From the NCBI GenBank assembly GCA_021732665.1, contig JAKFUL010000024.1, forward strand, positions 1-45,087: a stretch of DNA of 45,087 nucleotides. Direction: 5' to 3'. This DNA comes from Acetobacteraceae bacterium. GTDB lineage: Bacteria; Pseudomonadota; Alphaproteobacteria; Acetobacterales; Acetobacteraceae. Positions 6,972 to 15,800 of the stretch are shown piece after piece (position 1 is the stretch's first letter; each line of letters starts with the position of its first letter). The notes under the pieces were generated by a model, which saw only the letters and a list, made by a program, of their open reading frames with translations, made no database searches and had not been told where the DNA came from. The position numbers and the translations under genes are program-made.

Positions 6972-9476
6972 ATGAGTCTCGCGTTCAATCCAGCTTTTAC
7001 TTATTTCGGAACAAGCATCAACGGCACTTCCTCCGCGGATGACATGATTGCCGGCTGGTATCTGACCGGCACCATATTGGTCGGAGGGGTTCTCACCCCG
7101 GCCTATACGCGGTTCGGCGATCTCTTCGGGCAGGATGGCAACGACATCCTCTCCGTCGCCAATGCAGCGCCGCCGGGCCTGGCCACCACCGCGGCCAGCT
7201 TCAGCGCAGCGCTGTTCGGCGAGGGCGGCGATGACCTTCTCACCGGCTTCATCGGCCATGACAGCCTGGCCGGCGGGCTGGGGAATGACACCCTCCTGGG
7301 CGGCGACGGGCAGGACAGCCTGGCGGGCGAGAACGGCCAGGACAGCCTCGATGGTGGCGCGGGCCAGGACACGCTCGATGGCGGCGACGGCATCGACACC
7401 TTGCTGGGCGGCGCCGGCGATGATCTTCTCCATGCCCGCTTCGACATCACCAACGATGTGATCGATGGCGGCGAGGGGCTGGACCGGCTGCGCGTCACCT
7501 CGCTCACTCTCCACAACACCAACCTGATCAGCAGTGTCGAGGTCATCCAGGTCGATGCCGGGCCGCATTTCGGCACCGCGGCGGCGGATTATCTCGATTT
7601 CCGCTTCTTCCAGATCCTCGCCGCCGATGGTGTCTCCCCCGGCGCCCTCACGGTCGATGCCGGCCAGGGCAATGACTATCTCCTCACCGGCCTGGGCGAT
7701 AACACGCTGCAGGGCGGCGAGGGCGATGACGCGGTGGCCGGCGGCGAGGGCCATGACCAGGTCGCGGGCGGCAACGGCAATGACCTGTTATGGGGCAATG
7801 ATGGCCAGGACACGCTCGATGGCGGCGATGGCAATGACACGCTGCTGGGCGGTGCCGGCGATGACCTGCTGATCGTGAGCTTCGACATCCTGGCCGATTC
7901 CATCGATGGCGGCGAGGGCACGGACCGGCTGCGCATCGCCTCCATCACCCTGAACAGCACCGCGGCCTTCGCCGGCATCGAGGTCATCCAGGTCATGGCC
8001 GGCCAGCAATTCGGCACCGCGGGCGCGGACATACTGGATTTTCGCCCGTTCCAGCTGCTGGCGGCCGATGGCGTGGGCCAGGGCGCGCTCGCGATCAATC
8101 TCGGCGATGGCAATGACCTGGGCTACGGCAATGCCGGCGACGACACGCTGGCCGGCGGGTTGGGCGATGACGTGCTGGATGGCGGGCTGGGGTCCAACCT
8201 GCTGTTGGGCGAGAACGGCAGTGACGCGCTTTATGGCGGCGCCGGTGCCGACACGATCGATGGCGGCGAGGGCATCGACACCATGGTCGGCGGCGCGGGC
8301 AATGACGTCTATTTCGCCGATAACTCCGACGACGTCGTTGTCGAGACAGCCAATGGCGGCTTCGACATCCTCTACCTCGCCTTCAACGCCCAGGTGCTGG
8401 CCAATTTCGAGCAGTTCGGTCTCTTTGCCGATGGCGCGCAGCTCATCGGCGGCGCCGGCGATGACCGGCTGGCGGCCAATTCCGTGCTGTCCAGCACGCT
8501 GATCGGCGGCGATGGCCAGGACACGCTCTGGGATGGTGCCGGCAATGACACGCTGTTCGGCGGCAATGGCCATGACATTTTCTACGCCCAGAGCGGCGGC
8601 GCCGATGGGCTGCATGGCGGGTTCGGCGATGACCAGTTCGTGGTCGCCGACACGGCGCAGCTGGTGGTCGAGGCGGCCGGCGAAGGCTACGACACGCTCT
8701 GGGTCACCATCTCGGGCTATACCGTGCCGGAGAATGTCGAGGTCACCCGCCTCGTCGCCTCCAATGCGGTGCTGAATGGCGGCGCCGATGACAATGTGAT
8801 GACCACGGCCGGCACCGCCACGCGGCTGAACGGGCTGGGTGGCAATGACGAGCTGTGGAGCGGCCCGGGCGCCGACACGCTCGATGGCGGCGCCGGCGAT
8901 GACGTGCTGCGCGGACAGGGCGGCGCGGATGTCTTCATCGGCGGGGCGGGGAATGACCAGTTCGTGGTCTTCTCGGCCGACGCCACGATCCTGGAGCTGG
9001 CGGATGGCGGCTATGACGTGGCCTGGATCGTCGCCTCCGGCTTCACCCTGCCCGGCGAGATCGAGGTGGGGCGGCTGCTGGAGGAGGCGAACAGCCTGAC
9101 CGGCAGCGCCATGGGCGAGAACCTGGTGGCCAACCCCGGCCTGGGCAGTTTGCTGCTGGGCATGGGCGGCAACGACATCCTGTGGGGCAGCGGCCTGGCC
9201 GATACCTTCGATGGCGGCACTGAGGACGACATCATCTACGCCTATGGCGGCGCCGACCGGTTCCTCTACCGCGAGGCGGGCTGGGGCTTCGACCAGGTCA
9301 GCGGCTTCGACCGGGAGCAGGGGATGAAGTTCGATCTCTCCGGGCTGGGCCTCTCCTTCGAGGCGATCCAGCCCGGCATTCTCTACGGCAATGGCAATGG
9401 CCAGTTCAGCATCGGCGCCGACCGGGTGCTGGTCTATGGGGTGACCGCGTTCCAGGAAAGCGACTTCATCTTCTGA
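6972..9476 (+). CDS. RTX calcium-binding repeat protein, likely type I secreted
   Basis: This 834-residue acidic protein is built almost entirely of glycine/aspartate nonapeptide repeats of the GGxGxDxLx type, which bind calcium and fold into beta-rolls after secretion. Arrays lie at about 82-155, 235-302, 378-448 and at several later points. A region of about 100 residues occurs twice (about 133-235 and 280-382), as DTLDGGDG ... DLL ... IDGGEG-DRLR ... EVIQV ... FGTA ... LDFR-FQ-LAADGV. A second module type (V-E-G-G-D ... then a short hydrophobic stretch) occurs three times after residue 455. No protease, lipase or other catalytic domain is visible. There is no N-terminal signal peptide. The C-terminus ends in a hydrophobic SDFIF, as in type I substrates. 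A surface-layer, adhesion or matrix role is possible. No dedicated ABC exporter lies nearby; tolC is 1.6 kb away. Confidence 0.88.
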   Translation: MSLAFNPAFTYFGTSINGTSSADDMIAGWYLTGTILVGGVLTPAYTRFGDLFGQDGNDILSVANAAPPGLATTAASFSAALFGEGGDDLLTGFIGHDSLAGGLGNDTLLGGDGQDSLAGENGQDSLDGGAGQDTLDGGDGIDTLLGGAGDDLLHARFDITNDVIDGGEGLDRLRVTSLTLHNTNLISSVEVIQVDAGPHFGTAAADYLDFRFFQILAADGVSPGALTVDAGQGNDYLLTGLGDNTLQGGEGDDAVAGGEGHDQVAGGNGNDLLWGNDGQDTLDGGDGNDTLLGGAGDDLLIVSFDILADSIDGGEGTDRLRIASITLNSTAAFAGIEVIQVMAGQQFGTAGADILDFRPFQLLAADGVGQGALAINLGDGNDLGYGNAGDDTLAGGLGDDVLDGGLGSNLLLGENGSDALYGGAGADTIDGGEGIDTMVGGAGNDVYFADNSDDVVVETANGGFDILYLAFNAQVLANFEQFGLFADGAQLIGGAGDDRLAANSVLSSTLIGGDGQDTLWDGAGNDTLFGGNGHDIFYAQSGGADGLHGGFGDDQFVVADTAQLVVEAAGEGYDTLWVTISGYTVPENVEVTRLVASNAVLNGGADDNVMTTAGTATRLNGLGGNDELWSGPGADTLDGGAGDDVLRGQGGADVFIGGAGNDQFVVFSADATILELADGGYDVAWIVASGFTLPGEIEVGRLLEEANSLTGSAMGENLVANPGLGSLLLGMGGNDILWGSGLADTFDGGTEDDIIYAYGGADRFLYREAGWGFDQVSGFDREQGMKFDLSGLGLSFEAIQPGILYGNGNGQFSIGADRVLVYGVTAFQESDFIF

Positions 9477-10310
9477 TCATTTCAGCGGCCAGCCCATGGC
9501 CCGCAGCACGGCCACCATCTTGTCGCGCCCGCTGAGCGCGGCCAGCCGGCCCATGCGCAGCAGCACGCGGCCTGACCAGTTCTCATCGCCCATGCCGGCG
9601 CGGCGGGAATAGGCGCCCATCTCGGCATCATAGGCCGCGATCTTGCCGGCCTCATCGCTTGCGCCATAGCTGTCATGGAACAGGATGGCGCTTTGCGGCA
9701 GGCGGGGTTTCACCGCGTTGGTGACCTCGGGCGCCGCATATCCCACGCACAGGCCGAAGACGCCCATGGTGCCAGGCGGCAGGCCGAGCACCGCGCCGAC
9801 CTCGGCCGGGTTGTTGCGCAGCGCGCCGATATAGACGGTGGAGAGGCCCAGCGATTCGGCGGCCACCACGGCGTTCTGCCCGGCCAGCGCGGCATCGATG
9901 GCGGCGACGAGGAAGGTCTCCAGGAAGGGCATGGTTTCCAGCGTGACGCCGGCGGCATCGGCCATGCGCTGGTTGCGCGAGACATCGGCAAGCCAGACCA
10001 GGAAGAGCGGGCATTGCTCGATATGCTTCTGGTTGTTGGAGAGCCGCGCGAGTTCGGCCTTCTTGGCAGGATCGGTGACGGCGATCACGGACCAGGTCTG
10101 CAGGTTCGAGCTGGTGGCGGCGGATTGCGCGGCGGCGACCAGCGTCTCCAGCGTGCCATTGGGCAGGGCGGTCGGGCTGTAGCCACGGATGGAGCGGTGG
10201 CTCAGCAGCAGCGCGATATGCTCGTTCCAGGGGCCGGCGGCCGGGATTTCGGCGCCGTAGCGCAGGGCCAGGGCCTCGGCGGCGGTGCTGGTGGGGGTGA
10301 GGTTGTCCAT
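9477..10310 (-). CDS. Nitroreductase family flavoprotein (NfsA-like)
   Basis: This 277-residue FMN-dependent NAD(P)H oxidoreductase is of the nitroreductase fold. Family marks are SHRSIRGYSP near residue 32 (FMN phosphate contact), AAQSAATSSNLQTWSVIAV at about 53-71 (the classical flavin-contacting segment), and GLSTVYIGALRNNP with LCVGYAAP in the C-terminal half, as in the NfsA subgroup. The open frame runs far upstream, but this is out-of-frame overlap with the next gene; ATG at 10310 (MDNLTPTSTAAEALALRYGA) is the natural start. It sits 56 bases downstream of the fused monooxygenase/reductase on the same strand, so it may belong to the same transcript. Its physiological substrate is unknown. 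Its stop codon directly abuts the RTX stop codon. Confidence 0.87.
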   Translation of the reverse strand: MDNLTPTSTAAEALALRYGAEIPAAGPWNEHIALLLSHRSIRGYSPTALPNGTLETLVAAAQSAATSSNLQTWSVIAVTDPAKKAELARLSNNQKHIEQCPLFLVWLADVSRNQRMADAAGVTLETMPFLETFLVAAIDAALAGQNAVVAAESLGLSTVYIGALRNNPAEVGAVLGLPPGTMGVFGLCVGYAAPEVTNAVKPRLPQSAILFHDSYGASDEAGKIAAYDAEMGAYSRRAGMGDENWSGRVLLRMGRLAALSGRDKMVAVLRAMGWPLK

Positions 10311-10366
10311 GCGGGGGGTCCTTCTCGCGGTCCCCAAGCTTTGGCAGTGCTTCTGCGTTGTCGCAA

Positions 10367-12661
10367 CTACCCCGGCGCGTGGCTGGCCGGCCTGGCCTTG
10401 CGGCGCAGCTCCAGCAGCTCCTCGCGCTCGCGCCTGCTGTTGCGGAACAGCGCGTCGCGGCCCGGGCCGTATTGCGGCGGTGTGGTGATGCCCTTGGCGC
10501 CATATTCGGCCGCCGCGTGCAAGGCGAAGCTGGGGTCGGTGAGGTGCGGGCGGGCCAGGGCCACGAGATCCGCCCGCCCCGCGGCGAGGATGGTGTTGGC
10601 CTGATCGGCCGAGGTGATGGAGCCTACGCACATGGTGGCCACGCCGCCCTCGTTGCGGATCATGTCGGCCCAGGGCAGCTGGAACATGCGGCCATATTGC
10701 GGCGCGGCATCGGCCACGGTCTGTCCGGTGCTGACATCGATCAGGTCGGCGCCGGCCGCCGAGAAGGCGCGGGCGATGGCCAGCGTATCGGCATCGGTGA
10801 TGCCGCCATCGGCCCAGTCGGTGGCGGAGATGCGCACGGAGATCGGCTTTTCGGCGGGCCAGGCGGCGCGCATGGCGGTGAAGACCTCCAGCGGGAATCG
10901 CAGCCGGTTTTCGACCGTGCCGCCATATTCGTCGGTGCGGTGGTTGGTCAGGGGGGACAAAAAGCTGGCCAGCAGGTAGCCATGGGCGCAGTGCAGTTCC
11001 AGCATGTCGAAGCCCGCCGCATGACCGCGCTTCGCGGCGGCGACGAAATCTTCCAGCACGTCTTCCATATCGGCGCGGCTCATCTCGCGCGGGGTCTGGC
11101 TGTTCGGGTGGTAGGGGATGGGGCTGGCGGAGAGGATGGGCCAGGCGCCGTCGTCCAAGGGCTGGTCCATGCCGTCCCACATGAGCTTCGTGGCCCCCTT
11201 GCGGCCGGCATGGCCGAGTTGCAGGGCCATGCGGGCACCTTGGCCATGGGCGAAATCGACGATGCGCGCCCAGGCCGCCTGTTGCTGGTCATTCCACAGC
11301 CCGGTGCAGCCGGGCGTGATGCGCGCTCCGGCCGAGGGGCAGGTCATCTCGGTGAAAATCAGCCCGGCGCCGCCCATGGCCCGCGCGCCGTAATGCACGA
11401 GGTGAAAATCCTGCGGCACGCCGTCGACCGCCGAATACATGCACATCGGCGAAACGACGACGCGGTTGGGCAGATGCATCTCGCGCAGTTTGAGCGGCTG
11501 GAACAACGGGACATTCCCGAGAAAATTGCCGCCGGATTGCTGGGCGAAGATCTGCCCCGCCTCGGCCACGAATTCCGGCGCGCGCAGCAGCAGATTGTCC
11601 CAGGTGATGGCCTTGCTGCGCGTCATCACGCCGAAGGCGAATTGGGTGGGGTGGAAGTGCCAGAAGCGCCTGACGTGCTCGAACCACACCAGCGACACAT
11701 CGGCCGCGTGCTGGGTCTTTTCCACCGCTTCCCGGCGAGCTGTTTCGTAGCGTTCCAGGCAGGTCGCGACATCGCCGGGGGCGAGAAACGCCTGGTGCAA
11801 GGCGATGGCGTCCTCCATGGCCAGCTTGGTGCCGGAGCCGATGGAGAAATGCGCCGTGGCCTTGGCATCGCCGATCAGCACGGTATTCCCATCCACCCAG
11901 CGGGCGCAGCGGATCATCGGGAATTGCCGCCACATCGAGCGGTTGGTCTTCAGGTGATGGCCCTGAAGTTCCTCCGCGAAAATGCCCTCCAGGAAGTCGG
12001 CGGATTGGATTTCGTCCATCGCGCCGAGCCCGGCGCGGGAAAAAGTTTCCGGATCGGTTTCCAGCACCCAGGTGCTGGCACCGGGCTCGTATTGATAGCA
12101 ATGGGCGATGAAGATGCCGAATTCCGTCTCCTTGAAGAAGAAGGTGAAGGCATCGAAGGGCCGCGTGCTGCCCATCCAGGTGAAGCGGTTGGGGCGGAGG
12201 TCGATCTCGGGCTGGTAATGCTCGATGCGTGCGGTGCGGATGGCGGAGTTGATGCCATCCGAGGCCACGATGAGGTCGGCATCGGGGAAATCGGCGGGGG
12301 AGGCCTCGCGGCGGAATTCCAGCTCCACGCCCAGTTCGCGGGCGCGTTCCTGCAATAGCAGAAGCAAGGTGCGGCGCGAGCAGCCGCAGAAGCCATTGCC
12401 GCCGATGCGGTGGGTGGTGCCGCGGGCGTTGATCTCGATGTCGTCCCAATAGGCGAAGCTCTGGGTGATGGCGCGGTAGCTGGGTTCGTCGGCATCCTTG
12501 AACGCGTCCAGCGTCGCGTCGGAAAACACCACCCCAAACCCAAAGGTGTCATCGGCCTGGTTGCGCTCCACCACGGTGATCCGCGCGCTGGGCCTGTCGC
12601 GCTTCATCTGGATGGCGAAATACAGGCCGGCGGGGCCGCCGCCGATGATGGCGATGCGCAT
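10367..12661 (-). CDS. abmA: Fused FAD monooxygenase / OYE-type reductase (2-aminobenzoyl-CoA monooxygenase/reductase type)
   Basis: This 764-residue natural fusion begins at 12661 ([20 protein letters not shown]). Residues 1 to about 370 are a class A flavin monooxygenase: FAD motif GGGPAGLY and second FAD motif [17 protein letters not shown]. From about 390 to the end is an Old Yellow Enzyme-type NADH:flavin oxidoreductase, visible as [39 protein letters not shown] and [12 protein letters not shown]. This architecture is that of 2-aminobenzoyl-CoA monooxygenase/reductase from Azoarcus evansii, which hydroxylates and then reduces the CoA-activated ring. Databases also name such fusions salicylyl-CoA 5-hydroxylase/oxidoreductase. 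The divergent aryl-CoA ligase, dehydrogenase and hydratase genes support a CoA-dependent aromatic route without ring-cleaving dioxygenase. The anthranilate assignment is inference; salicylate is the main alternative. Confidence 0.82.
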   Translation of the reverse strand: MRIAIIGGGPAGLYFAIQMKRDRPSARITVVERNQADDTFGFGVVFSDATLDAFKDADEPSYRAITQSFAYWDDIEINARGTTHRIGGNGFCGCSRRTLLLLLQERARELGVELEFRREASPADFPDADLIVASDGINSAIRTARIEHYQPEIDLRPNRFTWMGSTRPFDAFTFFFKETEFGIFIAHCYQYEPGASTWVLETDPETFSRAGLGAMDEIQSADFLEGIFAEELQGHHLKTNRSMWRQFPMIRCARWVDGNTVLIGDAKATAHFSIGSGTKLAMEDAIALHQAFLAPGDVATCLERYETARREAVEKTQHAADVSLVWFEHVRRFWHFHPTQFAFGVMTRSKAITWDNLLLRAPEFVAEAGQIFAQQSGGNFLGNVPLFQPLKLREMHLPNRVVVSPMCMYSAVDGVPQDFHLVHYGARAMGGAGLIFTEMTCPSAGARITPGCTGLWNDQQQAAWARIVDFAHGQGARMALQLGHAGRKGATKLMWDGMDQPLDDGAWPILSASPIPYHPNSQTPREMSRADMEDVLEDFVAAAKRGHAAGFDMLELHCAHGYLLASFLSPLTNHRTDEYGGTVENRLRFPLEVFTAMRAAWPAEKPISVRISATDWADGGITDADTLAIARAFSAAGADLIDVSTGQTVADAAPQYGRMFQLPWADMIRNEGGVATMCVGSITSADQANTILAAGRADLVALARPHLTDPSFALHAAAEYGAKGITTPPQYGPGRDALFRNSRREREELLELRRKARPASHAPG

Positions 12662-12686
12662 GGGAGTTTCTCCGGAACCGCTTGTG

Positions 12687-12715
12687 GTTCTAATCCGAAA
12701 TGCTTTAAGCTTCAA
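12687..12715 (-). promoter_or_regulatory. Predicted promoter of the monooxygenase/reductase gene
   Basis: On the minus strand TTGAAG (12715-12710) and TAGAAC (12692-12687) are separated by 17 bases. Each matches four of six consensus positions of a sigma-70 promoter. Transcription would start near 12680, about 20 bases ahead of the ATG at 12661, leaving room for GGAG at about -12. The -35 hexamer lies inside the 20-bp palindrome at 12700-12719. Confidence 0.45.
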
Positions 12716-12719
12716 GCAT
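12700..12719. promoter_or_regulatory. 20-bp palindrome, candidate MarR operator
   Basis: ATGCTTTAAGCTTCAAGCAT is palindromic except for one mismatched pair (positions 7 and 14). It lies between the divergent monooxygenase and SDR genes, covers the predicted -35 of the first and the region from -10 to the start codon of the second, and is two genes from a MarR-family regulator. MarR dimers usually bind palindromes of this size at such promoters. A second shorter dyad, GAACC-N6-GGTTC, lies just beside it (about 12675-12690). Confidence 0.6.
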
Positions 12720-13431
12720 GTCAAGGGTGCGCGCATTGGTTTCGGGCGGCGGGACGGGGATCGGGCTGGCCTGCGCCCGGGCCTTGGCCGGTGCCGGATA
12801 CGCGGTGACGGTGCTGGGCAGGCGCGAGGCGCCGCTGGTGGGGGCGGTGGAATCGGGCGCGGCGGAGGCGATGATCGTGGCCGATGCGCGGACACCGCCG
12901 GCGCTGCACGGGTTTTCGGTGCTGGTGAACGCGGCGGGGCTGGCGGAGAGCGCGCCGTTTCACCGCTCGGACGTGGCCATGTTCCAGCGGCATATCGAGG
13001 TGAATTTGCTGGGCGCCGTGGCGCTGACCCATGCGGTGCTGCCGGGCATGGTCGCGGGGGGCCATGGGCGCATCGTGCATATCGCGTCGACCGCCGCGCT
13101 GAAGGGATTTGCCTATACCACCGCCTATACGGCGTCGAAGCACGCGCTGCTCGGCTTCGTCCGCGCGCTGGCGCTGGAAGTGGCGACCAAGGGGGTGACG
13201 GTCAACGCCATCTGTCCCGGCTTCACCGACACCGCCATCGTGGCCGAAAGCATCGCCCGCATCACCGCCCGCACCGGGCGCAGCGAGGCGGAAGCGCTGG
13301 CCGAACTGACCCGCGGCAACCCGCAGGGCCGGCTGGTGCGGCCGGAGGAGGTGGCCGAGGCGGTGCTGTATCTGTGCTCCGCCGCGGCGGTGAATGGGGT
13401 GGCGCTGCCCGTGGCGGGGGGCGAGACATGA
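12718..13431 (+). CDS. SDR family oxidoreductase (likely 3-hydroxyacyl-CoA dehydrogenase step)
   Basis: This 237-residue classical short-chain dehydrogenase shows the Rossmann cofactor motif SGGGTGIG (residues 9-16), NAAG near 80, catalytic Ser in IASTAAL, and YTASK with the catalytic Tyr and Lys (about 141-145). An ICPGFTDT segment follows. It opens the plus-strand catabolic operon, and its TGA overlaps the MarR start codon as ATGA. In the 2-aminobenzoyl-CoA pathway a dehydrogenase of this kind would oxidise a hydroxyacyl-CoA during ring degradation (inference from neighbours). The ATG at 12718 is inside the 20-bp palindrome and has no Shine-Dalgarno sequence, so it may be read from a leaderless mRNA. 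Confidence 0.85.
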   Translation: MSRVRALVSGGGTGIGLACARALAGAGYAVTVLGRREAPLVGAVESGAAEAMIVADARTPPALHGFSVLVNAAGLAESAPFHRSDVAMFQRHIEVNLLGAVALTHAVLPGMVAGGHGRIVHIASTAALKGFAYTTAYTASKHALLGFVRALALEVATKGVTVNAICPGFTDTAIVAESIARITARTGRSEAEALAELTRGNPQGRLVRPEEVAEAVLYLCSAAAVNGVALPVAGGET

Positions 13432-13877
13432 AATCCGAACTCCGCCTGTGGCTGCGGCTGCTGACCTGCACGAACATGATCGAGGCCGAACTGCGCCGCC
13501 GCCTGCGGGAAAAATTCAACACCACCCTGCCCCGCTTCGACCTGCTGGCGGCGCTGGACCGGGCGCCGGAAGGGCTGTCGCTGGGCGAAATCTCCGGCCG
13601 GATGATGGTGAGCAATGGCAATATCACCGGCCTGGCCGCGCGGCTGGAGGCAGAGGGGCTGGTGGCGCGCCGGACCGAGCCGCATGACCGCCGCGTGGTC
13701 CGCCTGACCTTGACCGAGGCGGGCGCGGCCGCCTTCGCCGAGCAATCCGCCGCCCATGCCGGCTGGGTCGCCGAGATATTCTCCGCACTCCCGCCGCATG
13801 AGCGCGAGGCGCTGCACCGGCTGCTCGGCCGCACCAAATCCGCGCTGACCGAGGCACTTGAGGGAGAAGAGGCATGA
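13428..13877 (+). CDS. MarR family transcriptional regulator
   Basis: This 149-residue winged-helix regulator is typical MarR in length. Helix-turn-helix and wing are visible as [20 protein letters not shown] (about 46-65) followed by [28 protein letters not shown], with the conserved D-R-R-V of the beta-wing. The N- and C-terminal helices would form the dimer interface. It is encoded inside the aryl-CoA operon, overlapping both neighbours by four bases. It probably senses the aromatic acid or its CoA thioester and represses the divergent promoters through the palindrome at 12700-12719. MarR proteins such as BadR control benzoate-type clusters in the same way in other bacteria. Confidence 0.9.
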   Translation: MKSELRLWLRLLTCTNMIEAELRRRLREKFNTTLPRFDLLAALDRAPEGLSLGEISGRMMVSNGNITGLAARLEAEGLVARRTEPHDRRVVRLTLTEAGAAAFAEQSAAHAGWVAEIFSALPPHEREALHRLLGRTKSALTEALEGEEA

Positions 13878-14683
13878 GCCTTTCGACATATCAGGCACAG
13901 CATTTCGCCTATCGCGCGGAGGGGCCGGTGGGGCTGGTCACGCTCAACCGGCCGGAGCGGAAGAACCCGCTGACCTTCGAGAGCTATGCCGAACTGACCG
14001 CGCTGTTTCGGCGGGCGGTCAATGATCCGGATATCCGGGCCTTTGTCGTCGCGGGCGCGGGCGGCAATTTCTGCTCCGGCGGCGATGTGCATGAGATCAT
14101 CGGGCCTTTGTTGGAGCGCGATACGAAAGGCCTGATGGAATTCACCGCCATGACCGGCGATCTGGTCAAGGCGATGCGCGCCTGCCCGCAGCCCATCGTG
14201 GCGGCGGTGGATGGGGTGTGCGCCGGCGCCGGCGCCATCATCGCCATGGCCTCGGATTTGCGGGTGGGCACGCCGGGGACGAAGGTGGCCTTTCTGTTCA
14301 ACCGCGTGGGGCTGGCGGGCTGCGACATGGGCGCCTGCGCGATTCTGCCGCGGATCATCGGGCAGGGTCGGGCTTCGGAACTGCTCTATCTCGGCCGCTC
14401 CATGTCCGGCGCGGAGGGCGAACGCTGGGGCTTCTTCAACCGCCTGGTGGAGAGCGAGGCGCTGGCCGCCGAGGCCCTGAAACTCGCGCAGGATATCGCC
14501 GCCGGCCCGGGCTTCGCCAATGGCATGACCAAGCGCATGCTGGCGATGGAATGGGCGATGAGCCTGGAACAGGCGATCGAGGCCGAGGCCGTGGCCCAGG
14601 CGCTGTGCATGACCACCCAGGATTTCCGCCGCGCCTATGACGCCTTCGTGGCGAAGCAGCGGCCCGTCTTCGCGCATGATTGA
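13874..14683 (+). CDS. Enoyl-CoA hydratase/isomerase family protein (atypical active site)
   Basis: This 269-residue crotonase-fold protein shows [14 protein letters not shown] near residue 20, the oxyanion-hole segment [14 protein letters not shown] (about 58-71), [16 protein letters not shown] (114-129) and [13 protein letters not shown] (142-154). In true hydratases two glutamates act in catalysis. By alignment from memory they correspond here to Ile122/123 and about Asn143, so both are missing. The protein is therefore unlikely to be a simple hydratase. In this CoA-dependent aromatic operon it may open or rearrange the ring product (inference). It starts at ATG 13874, overlapping the MarR stop, and its own stop overlaps the dehydrogenase start by eight bases. 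Confidence 0.83.
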   Translation: MSLSTYQAQHFAYRAEGPVGLVTLNRPERKNPLTFESYAELTALFRRAVNDPDIRAFVVAGAGGNFCSGGDVHEIIGPLLERDTKGLMEFTAMTGDLVKAMRACPQPIVAAVDGVCAGAGAIIAMASDLRVGTPGTKVAFLFNRVGLAGCDMGACAILPRIIGQGRASELLYLGRSMSGAEGERWGFFNRLVESEALAAEALKLAQDIAAGPGFANGMTKRMLAMEWAMSLEQAIEAEAVAQALCMTTQDFRRAYDAFVAKQRPVFAHD

Positions 14684-15800
14684 CACATATTCCCTCCCTT
14701 TCTTCGAGGACCGCCACCGCGAATGGGCCGCCGAGGTCGAGGCCTGGGCCACCGCCCACGCCACTGATCTCACCGATGAGCACGACGCCGATGGCAGCAC
14801 CCGCGCGCTTGCCGCCGCGATGGGCGGGGCTGGGCTGCTGCGCGCCACCGCGGCCCCGCTGGATGTCCGCGCCCTGTGCATCGCCCGCGACATCCTGGCC
14901 CGGCATTCCGGCCTGGCCGATTTCGCCTTCGCCATGCAGGGGCTGGGCTGCGGGCCGATGACGCTGTTCGGCTGCGAGCCCGCGCGATCCTTCATGGCCG
15001 AGGTCCAGGCCGGCCGCCAGCTTGCCGCCTTCGCGCTGAGCGAGCCCGAGGCCGGCAGCGATGTGGCCGCCCTGGCCGCCACCGCCACGCGCGACGGAAA
15101 CGCCCATTGGCGGATCACCGGCGAAAAAACCTGGATCAGCAATGGCGGCATCGCCGGCGGCTATGTGGTGTTTGCCCGCAGCGGCGAGGCGCCGGCGGCG
15201 CGCGGCCTCACCTGCTTCTGGCTGCCCGGCGAATGGGTGCGGGTGGTGGAGCGGATCGAGGTGGCGGCACCCCATCCGCTGGCGCGCATCGCGTTTGACG
15301 ATGTGCGCGTGCCGGACAGCCACCGCATCGGCGCGCCCGGAGACGGCTTCAAGGTTGCCATGGCAACCTTGGACGTCTTCCGCGCCACCGTCGGCGCCGC
15401 GGCTTTGGGCTTCGCGCGGCGCGGGCTGGCGCTGTCGCTGGAGCGCGCCCGCGGGCGAAAACTCTTCGGCGCGCCACTGATGGAATTGCAGATGACGCAA
15501 GCCGCCATCGCCGACAGCGCGGTCGATGTCGAGGCCTCGGCGCTGCTGGTCTATCGCGCGGCCTGGTTGAAGGACCAGGGCGCGGCCCGTGTCTCGCGCG
15601 AGGCCTCGATGGCCAAGCTCTTCGCCACCGAGGCCGCCGGCCGCGTGGCCGACCGCTGCGCCCAGCTGCATGGCGGGTTGGGCGTGGTGCGCGACAGCCC
15701 GCCGGAGAGCCTGACGCGCGAGGTTCGCGCGTTGCGCGTCTATGAGGGCGCCTCCGAAATCCAGCGCATCGTCATCGCCAAAGCCGAGGCCGCCCGATGA
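14676..15800 (+). CDS. Acyl-CoA dehydrogenase family protein
   Basis: This 374-residue flavoprotein oxidises a CoA thioester to the enoyl form and passes electrons to electron-transfer flavoprotein. Family marks are [14 protein letters not shown] (about 117-130), [14 protein letters not shown] (about 148-161), the central-domain segment [11 protein letters not shown], and the C-terminal QLHGGLGV and [10 protein letters not shown]. Glu357 in YEGASE matches the catalytic base of medium-chain type enzymes. ATG at 14676 is chosen because it overlaps the previous gene's stop as usual in this operon. The Azoarcus 2-aminobenzoate cluster also carries an acyl-CoA dehydrogenase. Here it would act on the alicyclic CoA thioester made by the monooxygenase/reductase (inference). 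Confidence 0.88.
   Translation: MIDTYSLPFFEDRHREWAAEVEAWATAHATDLTDEHDADGSTRALAAAMGGAGLLRATAAPLDVRALCIARDILARHSGLADFAFAMQGLGCGPMTLFGCEPARSFMAEVQAGRQLAAFALSEPEAGSDVAALAATATRDGNAHWRITGEKTWISNGGIAGGYVVFARSGEAPAARGLTCFWLPGEWVRVVERIEVAAPHPLARIAFDDVRVPDSHRIGAPGDGFKVAMATLDVFRATVGAAALGFARRGLALSLERARGRKLFGAPLMELQMTQAAIADSAVDVEASALLVYRAAWLKDQGAARVSREASMAKLFATEAAGRVADRCAQLHGGLGVVRDSPPESLTREVRALRVYEGASEIQRIVIAKAEAAR

Noticed and set aside
7788..8615. Minus-strand open frames inside the RTX gene
   Set aside because: The repetitive GC-rich RTX sequence keeps antisense frames open; they show only shadow repeats (AIERV, QRVIA) and no start signals.
10358..12358. Plus-strand frame of 666 codons opposite the fused monooxygenase/reductase
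   Set aside because: Antisense to a gene with complete FAD and OYE motifs; composition is typical of an antisense frame.
12662..12895. N-terminal extension of the monooxygenase/reductase to 12895
   Set aside because: The extension is Pro/Arg-rich, antisense to the SDR gene and crosses the divergent promoter; the FAD motif begins right at the Met at 12661.
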